Shown one piece after another: positions 12,481 through 26,135 of a stretch of 64,000 nt of DNA. The notes beneath the pieces were generated by a model. That model saw only the letters and a program-made list of their open reading frames with translations. It had not been told where the DNA came from and ran no database searches. Made by a program: the position numbers and the translations under genes. This DNA comes from Engraulis encrasicolus (Eukaryota; Chordata; Actinopteri; Clupeiformes; Engraulidae), in NCBI RefSeq assembly GCF_034702125.1, contig NC_085876.1, forward strand, positions 26,826,052 to 26,890,051, written 5' to 3'. Within the stretch, counting starts at the first letter, position 1. The number at the start of each line of letters is the position of its first letter.

Positions 12481-13084
12481 GGGTTGTTACATAACCTTTG
12501 TTTTGAATCTCATCCCTCCCGCCCCCCTACCATTGTCTCCCCTGGACAAATTCGAAAACAATATCATCCATCCATCCATGCTTCCATCCTTACTTCCCTC
12601 CCTCCCTCTGTCTTTGCACTCTCGAACTTGAATTATTCATAGGTGCTGAGAGGGAAGCTAACTGAGAGGACAGAGGGTGCAGTGAGCTGTTAGCTCCAGT
12701 GCTCAGGGCCTGAGAGTAGAGCTTGAACCCTCCTTGACGATGGGCCTTTTATAGATTCTATATCAAATGAAGACCGAGCATTTCATGGTAGTTCGATGTT
12801 TGTGTCAACAGGAACCTTTCAACAGGAGTACTGTGCAATTTCAGGGAGCTGTACTGTGGACTTCCAGGGCTGTAGATGGCCGTCCTCGACGACCAGCCTT
12901 TTAATATTTCATCCTGCTCCATCTGTGCACATGCTACATATAGGCGATCCATATCCCCCCCAGCTTGCATAGCCTGCCAAGCTTGGTAAATGCTAAGGTT
13001 TGGGGGGCGGGCAAGGGCATGGCATTTTGACGTCTTTGTTTGTTTGTTTGTTTGTTTGTTTTTGTTGTGAGTGAGTGTAATGAT

Positions 13085-13262
13085 CAGGGCACTAAATTAA
13101 CACCAGCCAACCGGCCAAATGCTGGTGACATTTCAGATTGGCTGGCAGAAAAGACCAATTTACTAGCCACTTTGACCCATTATTGTGTGTGGGTTTGGCT
13201 AGTAAGATAAACATCTACTGGCCACTTTGGCTGGTGATGAAAAAAGTTAATTTAGAGCCCTG
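13085..13262. mobile_element. hAT-type MITE with 8-bp target duplication
   Basis: The termini CAGGGCACTAAATTAAC and GTTAATTTAGAGCCCTG are inverted repeats with one mismatch. The flanks GTAATGAT (13077-13084) and GTAATGAC (13263-13270) match at 7 of 8 positions, as expected for hAT insertion. No coding capacity. Confidence 0.9.
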
Positions 13263-13905
13263 GTAATGACGATGAGCAAAGGATGACTATACTATATGTG
13301 TCTGGAAGACAAGTTGCTTTTTATAGCTCAAGGCAGACCTTTGAGAATATGTTCAAGTTGGTAGGTGTTTAAATGCACCGATGGATCAAGTAAGGAGTTT
13401 CTACTGGTTAAAATTGAACATTTCGACTATATAGGGAACGTTTAATGCCATTCTGAAGGGTGAGTCTCAAGAGACGACCAACCAAGAGTGGCGCAGTATC
13501 GCTTTGATTATTCCGTTCTTAATTCCTTCCTTACTGCCTTTGCTCACGGCATAGCCCTTTCTCATGTGAAGAAAGCAAGGAAGGAACTACTTCAGAACAA
13601 TTGCATATGAGAAGTCCTTGTTCACACAAGCGAACATGCTTAACTGTGCCTCATGATGGGTTGTTCAGGCAGCTTTTTTTTCCCGAAAGCCCACCCTTCA
13701 CTCGTCATCATCCCTCTATGACTCAATTGGCACACAGGTTAAAACTTGGCAAACTTGTCAATTATGGTCATGTCAAGTTTTAGGTTCCCTCATAGTTATT
13801 TTTGGTGACCTTTCTTTATATTTTTTGTGAACCTACTGTAGATGGAATTTCTTGGAATGTCCGCATTAGTACTATACCGACTTTGCATTTACAAAACAAG
13901 CAACA

Positions 13906-14770
13906 ACAAAAAAAGATGTTTAAAAGAATGCAACTGGCCCTTTTTCCTTGTTCCTTGTTCCTTATTGTCCTCCCTGACACCTTCCTAGCTATTATGCAAA
14001 TTTAACATCCTTGAACGTTGAACCAGTTCTGCGGCACGAGGATGATTCAGGTTCAGAAATACCGTACACCAATGTTAACAGACCTTCAGTATGTTGCGTG
14101 CAAACACTCCCAAAGCAAATTGGTTTCAGTAAAGTCGACCAACAAAGTGAGTGCATATAACAACAAGGAAAGATGGAGAAGGAAAGAGAGAAAGGAATGA
14201 AGAAAGAATGTGACTGGCCCTAATACCTTTTCTCCTTGTTCTCCTCATTTTCCTCCCTGACACCTTCATAGCTATTATGCAAATGGAACATCTTTCATGC
14301 AGGTAACGTTAAACCAGTTCTGAGGCACGAGGATGGTTCAGAAAAAAAAACGTACAGCAAGGTTAACAGACCTTCAATATGTTTTGTGTGCAAACTGCTT
14401 TCAAACTGCTTTCAATGAAACATTCATAGTGATTTATAGAGTTCACATACAGTAACAACAAAGAAAGAAATACAGAGTAGGAAAGAGGTGCGAGGGAGCA
14501 AGCAAGTGCCTGAGCAGCCAAGTCAGGCTTTTTGTCATGGGGCCAGTGTAGTCAGTCAGTCAATGTGCAGGTCCATGGCCCCAGTGCCCTGTATGTTTAG
14601 ACCTGAGGAGTTGTGTACGTTAGTAGGGTGCATGTAACAACAAAGGAAGTAAGAAGGAGAGGAAAGCAAGTGAGCCAAGTCAGGCTTTTTTGTCTGAGGA
14701 CTTCAGTCAGTCAGTGTTTCAGTGTTGAGGTCCATGGCCTCTGTGCCCTGTGCGAGGCCTGCAGGTCATG
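13906..14770. repeat. Two neighbouring low-copy tandem duplications
   Basis: About 13925-14175 recurs, diverged, at about 14205-14470; shared blocks include CTCCCTGACACCTTC, AGCTATTATGCAAAT and GGCACGAGGATG. A second pair, about 14505-14600 and 14665-14760, shares AGCCAAGTCAGGCTTTTT and AGGTCCATGGCC. No open frame is conserved between copies. Confidence 0.75.
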
Positions 14771-15212
14771 CACCCACGGCTGGAGTGGCCATAGAGGGCA
14801 TACAGGGCATTTGCCCGGTGGACTGTTGATGATTTTGGCCACCTGTTACTCCCCTCACTCAGTTTAGCGGTATCAGTCCTCATGCCGCTACAGCAGACCT
14901 CTCTGAGTCAGATGTTCATTTTGGCTGTTGTGGTCAAACTAGCTTGCAATAGATGACGAATAATACTGTCACAGGCTTCATTGACACTCTAAATGCCTGG
15001 CGGACTGGTCTTCGCTGAAAATGCCTGTCCTGATATTTTGCCCGAGGCCAGCGGGTCATGCAGCTGACTGGCTCTGTCTCTATGGTAGAGTCGGGGCACC
15101 TGTTTCCTGCCATTGGGCTTTTCATCACTCTATTGGTGCTGGCCCCATGTCTTCCCCCCCCCCCTCCTTCATCCATCTTTCTTTATCAGTATCCCTCTTT
15201 CCCCCCATTCTC

Positions 15213-15222
15213 TCTCTTTCTC

Positions 15223-15261
<39 letters not shown>

Positions 15262-15288
15262 CCCTCTCTTTCTCGCTCTCTCTCTTTC

Positions 15289-15333
<45 letters not shown>
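15213..15333. repeat. (CT)n microsatellite, imperfect
   Basis: Mostly CT with GT, CCC and TTT interruptions. Confidence 0.9.
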
Positions 15334-15336
<3 letters not shown>

Positions 15337-15599
15337 GCTGTGTATTTTTTTTGTCTCCCCCTCGCTTTCCCTCTCTCCATATTGCTTTTGGCTCGCTCCA
15401 GTTCTCACCCTTGTTTCCTCTCACTTGTCCAAAACATTTTTTTTCCTTCTTCTTCTCATTCACTAGGTTGTGTTGTGTGGCCTCTGTTGTGAGTTCCACG
15501 CTGCCCTTTGGCTCACGGTCAGGTTCTCACAAGTCGCCTTAGTGTGTTTCGCCGCCGCCGGCGTAGTACATGGGAACAAATGGCATTGTTTTTATCTGG

Positions 15600-15795
15600 C
15601 AGAGGACGTAGAGTAGAGTAGTGGTGTGTAGAGGGATGGAGGTGGGGGTGTGTGTGTGGGGGGATGTAACGCTTGTAGAATAGAATAGTGGTGTGGTATG
15701 GTGTGGAGTGGAGGGAGGTGGTGGTGGTGGTGGTGGTGTGAGGCTTGTAGAATAGAGTAGTGGTGTGGTGTGGTGATGGGGGTGGGGGGGGTGTT
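15600..15795. repeat. GT/GGT-rich minisatellite
   Basis: The unit GCTTGTAGAATAGA-TAGTGGTGTG recurs at about 15670 and 15742, with GGT trinucleotides between. Confidence 0.75.
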
Positions 15796-16406
15796 GTGGG
15801 ATTGCAATGAGTCAGGCAAACATGGCTGACTCACTCTGTCTACAAGCAGTGTTGCAGTTCCTGTGTTGACTGGTGAATAGTGGGATTCTGGGTGGTGAGG
15901 GGATGTGTGGTTGTACTCTTGGCGATTGCCTCCGTGAGCTTGTGTGACCGGAGCACTTGTCCAGGTTCGCGTGTGTCATGCTTTTGTAAGCTGATTCATG
16001 CAACGATTGCGAATGATTTTGGAGTCGAGCTGTTTTTAGTCATTGAGCTTGAGTTACCGGTACAGTCAAACAACGCAACAGGATACACCATAGATGTTAC
16101 TTTATTTGCTTATTTTAGGGTCCTCTGCCCGTTATAATATTGCCACTCTGTTGTCTCTACAGGACAAAAACACTCTACAATGTTGCACTGTGCTCTTTTA
16201 GACCACAAACAGAAATCGTGTCAGATTATTTACAGTGTATGCTTATGCTATTTAATTGCAACAGGTCAGGCATAACACTTTTTGTATAGAAAACAAAACC
16301 TGGTATTGCTTGGTAAAATCAGTTTTCAGATTATTAGTGAAATGCTGCATTGTGAGGCTGTGGGCTATTGGCCCTGAACATCTGCAGTGTTATAGTTGTG
16401 TTGTAA

Positions 16407-16409
<3 letters not shown>

Positions 16410-16440
<31 letters not shown>
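16410..16440. repeat. Poly-G tract
   Basis: Thirty-one consecutive G residues, which is unusual. It may be real or a sequencing/assembly boundary artefact; the flanks change character here. Confidence 0.85.
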
Positions 16441-16441
<1 letters not shown>

Positions 16442-17006
16442 CCTTCAAGATGACATTGACACGGGCCCGGCCAGAGCTGTCAGCGATCTTGGTCTCGGCC
16501 TCCTCCACAGCGGAACAAGGCACAATAGAGACAAGACCAACAGGACAGTAACCAACAGCAGTCAATAAAACTAATTAACTGTCTAATCCAAATTCCACAT
16601 TCCCCATTAGTGGCTAACCAACGTGGATACGGAAGAATTCTGGACTTCTCTATGATGGGGAAAAGCCTACATCCTACCAAAGAGTGCAGGACTATAAATC
16701 GCTACACCGTGAGGGTACTTCGTGATGTCACGTCATTTGCACGGCTCTTTGCATAAGTGCTTGGCCATAAATGCTCCTCTGTCCTCCGCATGTAAATTGT
16801 TGACTGGGCTCAGATGAGGGTTTGCACAGGGTTTGTTTGTGCAGGTTGTTTGCAAATGACTTTGCAGCCCCAATGCTGTGTGTGTTTCTCTGTGTGTGCG
16901 TTTTGTCTCTTTGTGCGTCTCTGTGTGTGTGATTCTGTGTACGTTTCAGTACGTGTTTGTGTCTGTCTGTCTCAGTGTGTGTCTGTGTTTGGAGTATAGA
17001 TGGAGA

Positions 17007-17162
17007 CAGGCCCGCCGACAGGGGGGGAACAAAGGGGTATGTTGTACCAGGCCCAGGGAGATAGGGGGCCCAGAACTGCGTCTCCATTACATTGTATGTA
17101 TTGGGTAGGGGGCCTTTTCAGATGACTTTATCCTGGGCCCAGAGAAAGCTGTCAGCGGCCCT
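17007..17162. repeat. Interspersed repeat with GGCCCAGG motifs
   Basis: It contains GGCCCGCCGACAGGGGG, ACCAGGCCCAGGGAGATAGG and a terminal AAGCTGTCAGCGGCCCTG. A related end is at 16463-16485 (GGGCCCGGCCAGAGCTGTCAG). Probably a small DNA element; class uncertain. Confidence 0.45.
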
Positions 17163-17387
17163 GTATGGAGACACCTGGTGTGTGATTGTGTGTGCAGGGA
17201 GTCATGGGAGATGTGCGGGAGGAGTGTCTCACACAGATACGGCCTCATTCTGAGCGGACAGATTCCCCAGAATGACGAGTCGGCAAGCAGCATGTCGCTC
17301 CCAAGTTCTCAGGCTGCCCCCAGGTCTCAGGCTCACCTGCCCTGGCTATCGGCAGACTGTACACTTGTTTTATGTTGTTGTTTATAA

Positions 17388-17552
17388 CACGGTGTTGTGA
17401 GGAGGGGGCAAGACACTGGCAGCCAACCACGTGAGCTACTTTTTTGACCGACAGCGGTTTCCAACAATCAGAGGTTGAGTTGTGCGCAGCCAGGGTCGCG
17501 CAGCCAGGGTGGCGCAGCCAGGGGGGAAAAAAAAATGTGAACCCATTTATAG
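17388..17552 (+). mobile_element. MITE copy 4 (TACATGGGTTC family), 5' truncated
   Basis: It starts at AACACGGTGTTGTGAGG and shares the blocks GACAGCGGTTTCCAACAATC and AGAGGTTGAGTTGTGCGC with the other copies, ending GAACCCATTTATA. The segment CGCAGCCAGGG is locally repeated three times, which is specific to this copy. Confidence 0.75.
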
Positions 17553-17768
17553 CAAGTCAGATATCGGAACGAGCGCAGAAGGCAGCATGGGAATTCCCAG
17601 GCTAGGTCTCTCTCATCCCGATAGGCCTAAGCAAGGCCATAGACCCCGTAGGAGCCAAGACTCCCATAACAACACACAATGTGCCTGAAGCACAAGATGC
17701 CATCCCACATTCCCAATAACACCACTGCTGCCCACACTGCTGGGTGATTAGCAGGGGTCCCAGGACTG

Positions 17769-18047
<279 letters not shown>

Positions 18048-20179
18048 CGACATGGCTGGCGGTGTCTATAGTGTATATGCTCTCCAGAGTCTGCCCAGTC
18101 TGTGCTGTGTGGCTGCCCTGGTCTCAACCTTGCTTTCCTACATGGTAAATATTTCCTGTGGCCACCGCAAGTCACCTCGGCTCTCAGTATTGTTCGCCAT
18201 TTTTGACCTGGTGGGAAAAGGGGACCTTTGTCATTATTTACTAGAATCTGACGTCCTGTTTGGATGTTTACCGACCAGGTCCGGCTTGGCCTTTGCTGTG
18301 GTTCTTTCTTTTTTTTCTTTCGTTCGTTGTTTGTGCTGTTTTTGTGTTTTTATGCGAGAGAAACAAGCAGACTGATATAAATCTTTTGTCGCCGTGATTT
18401 TTTTTTCGTTGTTTATGTGTACAGCGGTGGGTTTTGAAATCATTCTGAACAAAAAAAAAATCCTTGCCTACAAGATGGGAGTGGGAGGAAAAAATCCCAC
18501 GATATTCCCTGGGAATTAACGTTCCATAAATGGTCACCGGTGCCGTGGAAGTTCACAGGAAGTTGCTGTTGAAGTCACAGGAAGTAACCACGTGCGCCAT
18601 TTTATTTATTTATTTATTATTTGTTGGTGCCGGCAGCCTGGTCCTGGGGTGTGCTTGCGTGCTTCAGCAGCCGAGCTCCTGTTCTCTGCTGTCCTCCTCC
18701 ATGTGAACACGGCCATCAGGTCTCTCCCTTTGGATTTTGGATCCTGTCTCCTTCCACACCGCTCCTGATAACAGCTCTGCACGTCCCTCACGCACTCACA
18801 CTTACACAGTTCGGCCCACCGCCGCCACCAACCCCGTTGTTCCGCACGGCTTTATTCTTTTGTTCAGGGTTTGTTTTTAACAAAAAAATGTGTGAATGAA
18901 TGGAGACGGAGGAGCCAAAAAGAAAAGGCTTACCTAACAGGTTTTATCGCTCCATTTTCATTTTCCTGAATGGTCTAATGTAGCTTAATTGCGACTCAAA
19001 GGTCAAACTCAGACAGGTGTGTGGGGTTCTGAGCGTGAAAAAAAACCCAAAATTTTAATACAACAAGCTTTGATTTGGCTGATTGTTGTGATTACTAAAG
19101 GCAGGTAAAGCGGTTACTTAGCCAAGTCACCTGTGTTGGAAGGAAAACGTGTTAGGGTTTTTATCTTCTGAACCTAGGATTGACCCCCCTGAACCCAGCT
19201 TCAAACGTTCAATGAATTCCTCAAATGTCTCGATTAATCTCAGTGCGACATGCTTGCGTCTAACCGCACAGAGCAGGAAGGCTCACATAAACTTTGACAG
19301 CAAGTCTTTCCTTGCTTTCTTACTTTGTTATGATTATGTCATGGAGGACTCAAAAAAGAACTTGGTTCATTTTTCTGGTTATTCAAAGGGACATTCTCTA
19401 CCCAACTGCATCTGCAACTATTTTTACATTTATTTTTGAAGAACATCAAATGCATGGTTGTCAAGACATTAGTCACACTCTTGGCTTGGACTCAGACTTC
19501 AACCACAATCAGCCCACCAATAAACACTTGCTTACACGCAATGTTGCTCCTTTGCTGTGCCCTGCTGTCAAGGTTTTCAGAGGCATTTTTAATCTGCTTG
19601 GGGTTAATGTGGCTTTTTTTAGAATGCCTTTTTGGTGGCAGTTGCTCAATGGTGTTGGAACCCCGAGCCGTGTGCATGCTGTGTGTCAAACTCAACTGTG
19701 GGGTTGTTGGCAGCTTTTTCAAGGGGCTCTCCTTTTGAGCGGATACCCAAGATCTGTCTTCGCATCAAATTTGTTCTCTGAAGTTTGTCCTTTTCCAACA
19801 TTTTCAAAAAGAGAAGGAAGGGGGAAAAAAACTTGCAACAAACCACTTTTTAGTACTATTTACTGTACATTCTTTATTTATGGTTCGGACTAGCTATGCG
19901 TATTTGCTTTTCACATCAATTTCGACCATGCATTCCATAGCCTTGTCCAAGTCTGCAGGATTATGGAAGAGACGTCAGTACCAGTGGAAAAAGTCTAAAA
20001 CTGATCATGGAGAGGGCAGTGCGTTGTTTATCCTCACCAACCCCCCTCAGAGTCGACAGCGTTCATCTCCTGGTCATGGAAGGATGCTCTGCCTTCTGAG
20101 ACAGACGACAGACTAGACGCCATGCCAACTGATGCCATGCCAACCATCTCATAACAGCATGGGCATCCTGCCTGTACAG

Positions 20180-20609
20180 CAGTGGTTCCCAATCTGGAGA
20201 TCGGGACCCCTAGGGAGGTGACGGGGGTACTGGAGGGGGGGTTGAGTGAGAAGGGAATGCTTGCATAAAACCCATACACCTGTGCGTACAGTATATGTCT
20301 ATGATAACAAGGCGGGGAGGAAAAAACATTAGGCCTCTATGCTGAATAAGTCCTATTTTTCAAAAAAAGGATAATCCAGGCAACTCCAAGTGAAAAAAGA
20401 GGAAGTGAATTTAAAAAGCCTTTATTATCGTAGGGCTAAAACAGGCTAAACCAACAGCACCCAACTTACTTAAAGGAGATACTGTGACTTTTTGAGCTAC
20501 CAGCCATTTTGTGTTTTACGAGTCCTATTTTTGCTTTTTTATCAAATTAAATTGAATTCAAATGTAATTAAAATGTAGCAATATTAATTTCAAAGTTTGG
20601 GAACCACTG
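20180..20609. mobile_element. hAT-type element, non-autonomous, 430 bp
   Basis: The flanking 8-mers CTGTACAG (20172-20179 and 20610-20617) are identical. The termini are CAGTGGTTCCCAATCTGG and TTTGGGAACCACTG. The interior is non-coding and AT-rich towards the right. Confidence 0.9.
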
Positions 20610-21297
20610 CTGTACAGCCTCAGTCTGCCTGGTCACCGTGCCCATGGCGTCCCCACATCGCATAACAGCTTTGGCAGCCAACGCCGCCCTCTGGCACGGC
20701 CCCTCGACCAAGTTGGAAAGTGAGCTGAAAGACAGAAAAGGAAAAGAACATCTTCACTTCTTTTTCCCCCACTGCTTTTTTATATTTTTCCTCACCCTTT
20801 TCAGATCCTGTCCTCAACCGGACTTGTTTTTGGTACCTTCCTCAGTTCTTATTCTGATGTGACCTTTTGTGGTGTGGAAAGTGGCATAACAGGTCAACCC
20901 TTCAGGGCTGAATATCTTCTGACTCTCACATTCATTCACACATGGAGCCCTGGAAGTTGGAATAGTGAAACGGACAAAACACCTTCAAGCTTCAAAAAAG
21001 AACTCCAGTTGCCTACAGCAAAGCTATTTTTTTGAATGAGATGGGGTAGATGAATGAGAATCTTTGAATCTTTGAATGAGACACGATCATTGGCTTTGAT
21101 CTCTTGACGGCAGGGTCTGAGCAGGTTGGATGAGGATGAGGTGATGGAGGGGTAGAGGGTGAAGATGCGGGAGAGGCGAGGGCTGGGGTGGTGTGGTGTG
21201 GTGTGGTTGAGTTAAGAGGCTGAGTGCAAATCCTATTAAAATGACTGCTCTTCCATTCCGTGAGGTCGCCTTCTAGTGAACCTGCTTCCAAGCAGGA

Positions 21298-21317
21298 CTC
21301 TCTCTCTCTCCCTCTCT

Positions 21318-21395
<78 letters not shown>
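21298..21395. repeat. (CT)n microsatellite
   Basis: About 49 units with early CCC interruptions. Confidence 0.95.
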
Positions 21396-21396
<1 letters not shown>

Positions 21397-21543
21397 ATCA
21401 GGGCCTAAATATAGATCCTGTTTATCCTGTCGCCGCCCGTGGTCACTTCTTCCACTTCTCAGAGCACGCAACATAACATGACGGGACACAAATAAACAAG
21501 CAAACAAACAATCACGCATCGACTGACCCGGCCGGCGCTCGAA

Positions 21544-21544
<1 letters not shown>

Positions 21545-21629
<85 letters not shown>
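21545..21629. repeat. (CA)n microsatellite
   Basis: About 42 uninterrupted units. Confidence 0.95.
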
Positions 21630-21631
<2 letters not shown>

Positions 21632-22053
21632 CACAAGAAGTCATTGTGTTTTGTCGGGACGCCAACAATCAAAGGCCGAAGCGGCCACGTTTTTACGTTC
21701 TTCCCGTGTTTTGCAATTGCGCTACAGAGTAACTTAATCAGGAACACAAAAGAGCTCCCAGGGCTCGTTAGGATGCAGACGGGACGAAGGGACGGTGTGG
21801 TGTGACCGAGCATCTAAACTCTCCCCTTCCTAGCCCACTCCACCCCGGAGTGGAGCCTCCTTTGAAAGCAGATCTCATTATGGACCGCTTTTGCACTGTA
21901 CTGTACCGGGGTGTTGGCACTTCCCAGGAATGTTTGATTAGATGCCCCCCGTCAAGCTGCTAGCAGGCTGCAGTCGGCTACCCTGCCCCTACCCCTACCT
22001 CCGCTGCTGCCTGAACTCACACGGCCTTCCAGCCGAGTCCTCTCCCTGCCCTG

Positions 22054-22296
<243 letters not shown>

Positions 22297-23359
22297 ACAA
22301 GCGCACACTGCTTTGCCTTGCTTATGCAATTTAAGTCCATGCTCACTTTTGGGGAGTTGCATAAGGGTTGTGTGCGAAAGGGTGAGAAGGACATGCAACG
22401 CCACACGGACATATAAAAACAACATCATTCAGTGGTATGGTTACATGAGCTGCACTACAAACATTAAACATTTTCTTGTATTGAAAGCTGAACTTCCACA
22501 TCGTGGAAGTTTTCTTACCAAAGGTATCAATAGGGTGGAGTGAGGAGAGGTGTCTAGTTGAGCCTTGTTTTTTCCCACATCGATTTATATTTGACCAGTG
22601 CCCTTAAAGGTGAAAACATATAATAGCATTGTCTTATTCATTATCTAAAATTAGCCTGGATAGTACGGTCTTTTGACTTTCCCAGCGTTTACCTCTAGTG
22701 CCCTCCCTCATGAACACAAAGCACATTCACACGTCCATCACTGTTAATAAACTATGAACTCATCACCATCTTTTGTTCTTCAAACACAAACGTCCTTTTG
22801 GCGTCAAAAAAAGGCCTTACCAACAGCTGTTTCCCATGTGGGGCATATAGGTCTGTCAAAAGGTGCCTTCACTGATATGTTCACTCTCTTTTCCCCATCT
22901 CTTTTTCTCGTCTCTTCTTTCTCGCCAATCATTCTTCCCTTCTTTTTTCTTCGCATTGAAACGAAGCCAGTTTCACCTTCCTCACCCCTCTGCAAACCCA
23001 CACCTACAGAAGACCAAGCACAAACCAAAACAATGCAAAAGTGTATATAGTATATAGTATATCATTATGAATCAGGCCAAGGGGGAAGATGGGGATGGAG
23101 TACTGCCAGCATGTTGGGGTGTATTACTACTAGTACACACCACTGTTGTGTGTTGGCCAATGTTCAGGCTATTTACAGTCTCCTGTTCCTGTGCGCGTGA
23201 GTGGAATATTTTGAATGAAACGCCTTGTATGGTACGCTTAAAAGAGGAAGCCAAACCCATTCAGGGGGGAAAGAAGGGAAAAATGGACATGGCATGGTTT
23301 CATACTCTTACCCTGCGTTTAATAATCCTCATATGACATCATTAGAGGAAGAGGATTAA

Positions 23360-23630
23360 GAGACATTGCTTAATAACAATCTGTCAAAGCTCTCAGTTAA
23401 GTCATAGTTTATTTTTATCCTATGGTCGCCATGGTTTGGGAGGGCTGTGAACATTACTGGTAATGGTGTTTTTGATTGTTGGAAGTTCAGATATGATAAC
23501 CTAATATCTATGTCTATCCAACTCTTTGAATCCCTTTTGTTCATACTCAAGAGGGATTCGAGGGTTGCTTAATAACAATCTGTCAAACCCTCGAGTCAAG
23601 TCATAGTTTATCTTTTTTTCTATTGTTGCT
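23360..23630. repeat. Low-copy tandem duplication
   Basis: TTGCTTAATAACAATCTGTC with the following AAGTCATAGTTTAT occurs at about 23367 and again at about 23563, a spacing near 196 bp. The copies are diverged and non-coding. Confidence 0.75.
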
Positions 23631-24061
23631 TTGCTTTTTAACTGTTAATAATACAGTTTATAGATGATCGTTATTCGACAGTTGAATTTTCAGATCTGCA
23701 ATAATTGATTTAATAATCTATTAAATGCATCTCTGCCTCTTTCTCTCTCTTCCTCCCTCCCTCTCTCTCTGTACTTCTACGTCATGGTCAGGCCCTGCAG
23801 CCCCCCAATTTCAAGTTCAAGTTCATACTTCCATGTATTTGGCACATACTCTACTGGGATATACAAGTATGCTTAGTAGTGAAATGTTTACGAGACTGAC
23901 TCTCTCTCTCTCTCTCTCTCTAAAATAGCACTAGAACACAGAATTGTCTATATGGTGACTTTTGAGGGCCCCATGTTTATATTCGCATAAGGCCCCAACG
24001 TGATTAGATCCACCCCTGCCTGCCTCCTTCTATTCAGACTGTATACTCATTTCTGTTCTCT

Positions 24062-24063
<2 letters not shown>

Positions 24064-24136
<73 letters not shown>

Positions 24137-24163
24137 TCTCTTTCTCTTTCTCTCCACCTGCAG
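24064..24163 (+). promoter_or_regulatory. SLC45A4: (CT)n polypyrimidine tract and 3' splice site of SLC45A4 exon A
   Basis: A (CT)n microsatellite of over 30 units runs through TTTCTC variants straight into CCACCTGCAG at 24154-24163, the acceptor of exon A. The microsatellite therefore forms the polypyrimidine tract, and its length may vary between individuals. Confidence 0.8.
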
Positions 24164-24352
24164 GTCTTCCAGAGCAGTACTACAGCTTGACATGGTTCTT
24201 GAGTCCCGTCCTGGGCCTGATCTTCACTCCTCTGATTGGCTCGGCCAGTGACCGCTGCACGCTGCGATGGGGCCGCCGTCGCCCCTTCATCCTGGCGCTG
24301 TGTGTGGGCGTGCTGCTGGGCGTGGCTCTCTTCCTCAACGGCTCCCTGATAG
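24164..24352 (+). CDS. SLC45A4: SLC45A4 exon A (helices 2-3)
   Basis: The exon encodes 63 codons, entered after base 1 of a split Gly codon and left after base 1 of the next split codon. The peptide ([17 protein letters not shown], then [18 protein letters not shown]) carries the loop motif RWGRR typical of the SLC45 and plant sucrose-transporter families, with hydrophobic helices on either side. It matches SLC45A4 closely as I remember it. SLC45 proteins are proton-coupled solute carriers: SLC45A4 was first described as a sugar/sucrose transporter, and recent reports describe polyamine transport. The donor is ATAG|GTAAAT. The acceptor lies at the end of a CT microsatellite. The upstream exon with the start codon and helix 1 is not visible in the window. 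Confidence 0.95.
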
Positions 24353-25882
24353 GTAAATTATCTCTCTGAGAGGCGGGGTCACCCAGCCTGTCAACCAACA
24401 AGCATTTAATCGGTCTTCTGGAAAGTGTCGTAACCTATGTGGTGGGTTAAAAGCATAGAATCCAACGAAGTTGTAATGTAGTTTGAAATGCACCCCAATT
24501 TATTTACGTGCCAACTGGAGCAGTGAAGATATTGATCGTCTTTCAAAAAGGGTCACATTAAATCAGAATGTCAACACTGTGTGAACAAAGACGGATTCAT
24601 CTCAAAATCCTTATCGCACTATAGGTAAAAGGAGAGATAATGCATCTTATCTCTTATATGAGAACGGCAAGTTTCTAACCCAAGTCATGCAGGCTTTGTA
24701 TTCTCCCTGCACTCAGGCATATTTGCTGTAGCCATCCTGACAGGCATGGAAGCATCCTGGCAGCAAATACATAGCAAACCCACAGACTGGCTGTGTAAGA
24801 CTCATCAGAGCACTGCTTTTGGAGTGTGCCAGGCTAGCTTGCATTCATGTTCTTGGCACGCGCCCACATGCAGATCATTTGACTCTGCGACTGTCAGCTG
24901 GTGCGATTTCTATTTGCAACCGGAATTCACAGTTTCGGTTGGACACCGTGCCCGTCTGAGAATGTCAGAACTGCACACATTTGCACACTCGCTCACATTT
25001 GCGCAGGCCGAGCGTGACTGGCTCAAACATGGCCTTATAAATAAAATGTCTTGCGTTAAACTGAAACTTAGCTGATGCGAAATGGGGTAATTGTAGGGTT
25101 TCGTCAATTTTTCGTGAAGTAGAACTGCGCATATTGCTGTCATAATTTTGATTTGCCTTTGGTAAAACAAGGAATAAAATGGATTTTCCTTCAATTTATA
25201 CCAGTCATGCGGTACAATCTCCTTATAATGTCATGACAGTTTATTTCAGTAAGGACGGTATGGAGGCCTTTGCTTCTTTGTCTAAAATTGGCTGAAATAG
25301 TAGCCTTGTTGCTGAGACGCTGCCAGCGTATAGTGTAGCCCCAGACTTAAAAATAAACCCAGCTGAAAACAATATGGACGTCACTGCCCATTACGCATCA
25401 TTGAAAACCGATACCCGTGACCAAGTTCCAGTCAGCTATGCGCATTTCCACATTAAAGCCACCACTGGCTCAGCAAAATCGATAGTGAGCAGCGGTGGAG
25501 GGTGTGTGTGTGTTTGTGTGCATGTGTGTGTGTGTGTGTGTGTGTTTGCGTGTGTGTGAGAGAGTGCTCATGTGTCTGTTTGACCACTTGGGGTAAGCCC
25601 TTATGTCAATCTCTCCTGAAGATTAAAGGGAGAAGGAGAAAGGGTTTTTTTTTTTGCTCTCTACTAGCGGCCGAGTGTCCAAACTCAAGTGTTGCTGGAA
25701 GACGGGCGAGGCGGATCAATGGCTTTTATCATATTAGGAGTCCCTCTCAGTCACTGCACCAATTACTGACCAGCTAAAGTGGAAGTGTCCAAATGCGTTT
25801 ACTGAAAGCAGTTTGTGCTGCCATTTAACTCCAGCACTGACCACAGCACACAGCACCGCACTGCACTGCACTCACAGCCACC

Positions 25883-25936
25883 ATTACATTACTATTTAGC
25901 AGACGCCTTTGTTCAAAGCGACTTACAAGGAGCAAT
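25883..25936 (-). mobile_element. SINE core fragment
   Basis: CATTACATTACTATTTAGCA followed by a TTCAAAGCGACTTACAAGG core, as in the SINE at 6912. Only this end is recognisable. Confidence 0.6.
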
Positions 25937-26000
25937 TTAAACAAGAACAGGGTAAGACAGTGTACAGTTGCAACACTGATAGCATTGTCCTTCAAAGAGT

Positions 26001-26092
26001 AAAGAAGAGGACAATGCATTAAAAAAGAAGAGGACAATGCATTAAAAAAGAAGAGGACAATGCATTAAAAAAGAAGAGGACAATGCATTAAA
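26001..26092. repeat. 23-bp minisatellite, four copies
   Basis: The unit AAGAGGACAATGCATTAAAA plus three A/G bases is repeated four times almost perfectly. Confidence 0.95.
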
Positions 26093-26135
26093 TGTACCAC
26101 TACAACATCCTTCGGTACTACCTACTACTGCTCTG

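Noticed and set aside
18052..18375. Open frame starting MAGGVYSVYALQSLPSLCC, with a GT-like donor after CTACATG, considered as an SLC45A4 5' exon
   Set aside because: It does not resemble the expected SLC45A4 N-terminus or helix 1, has no matching acceptor phase, and follows a long CT repeat.
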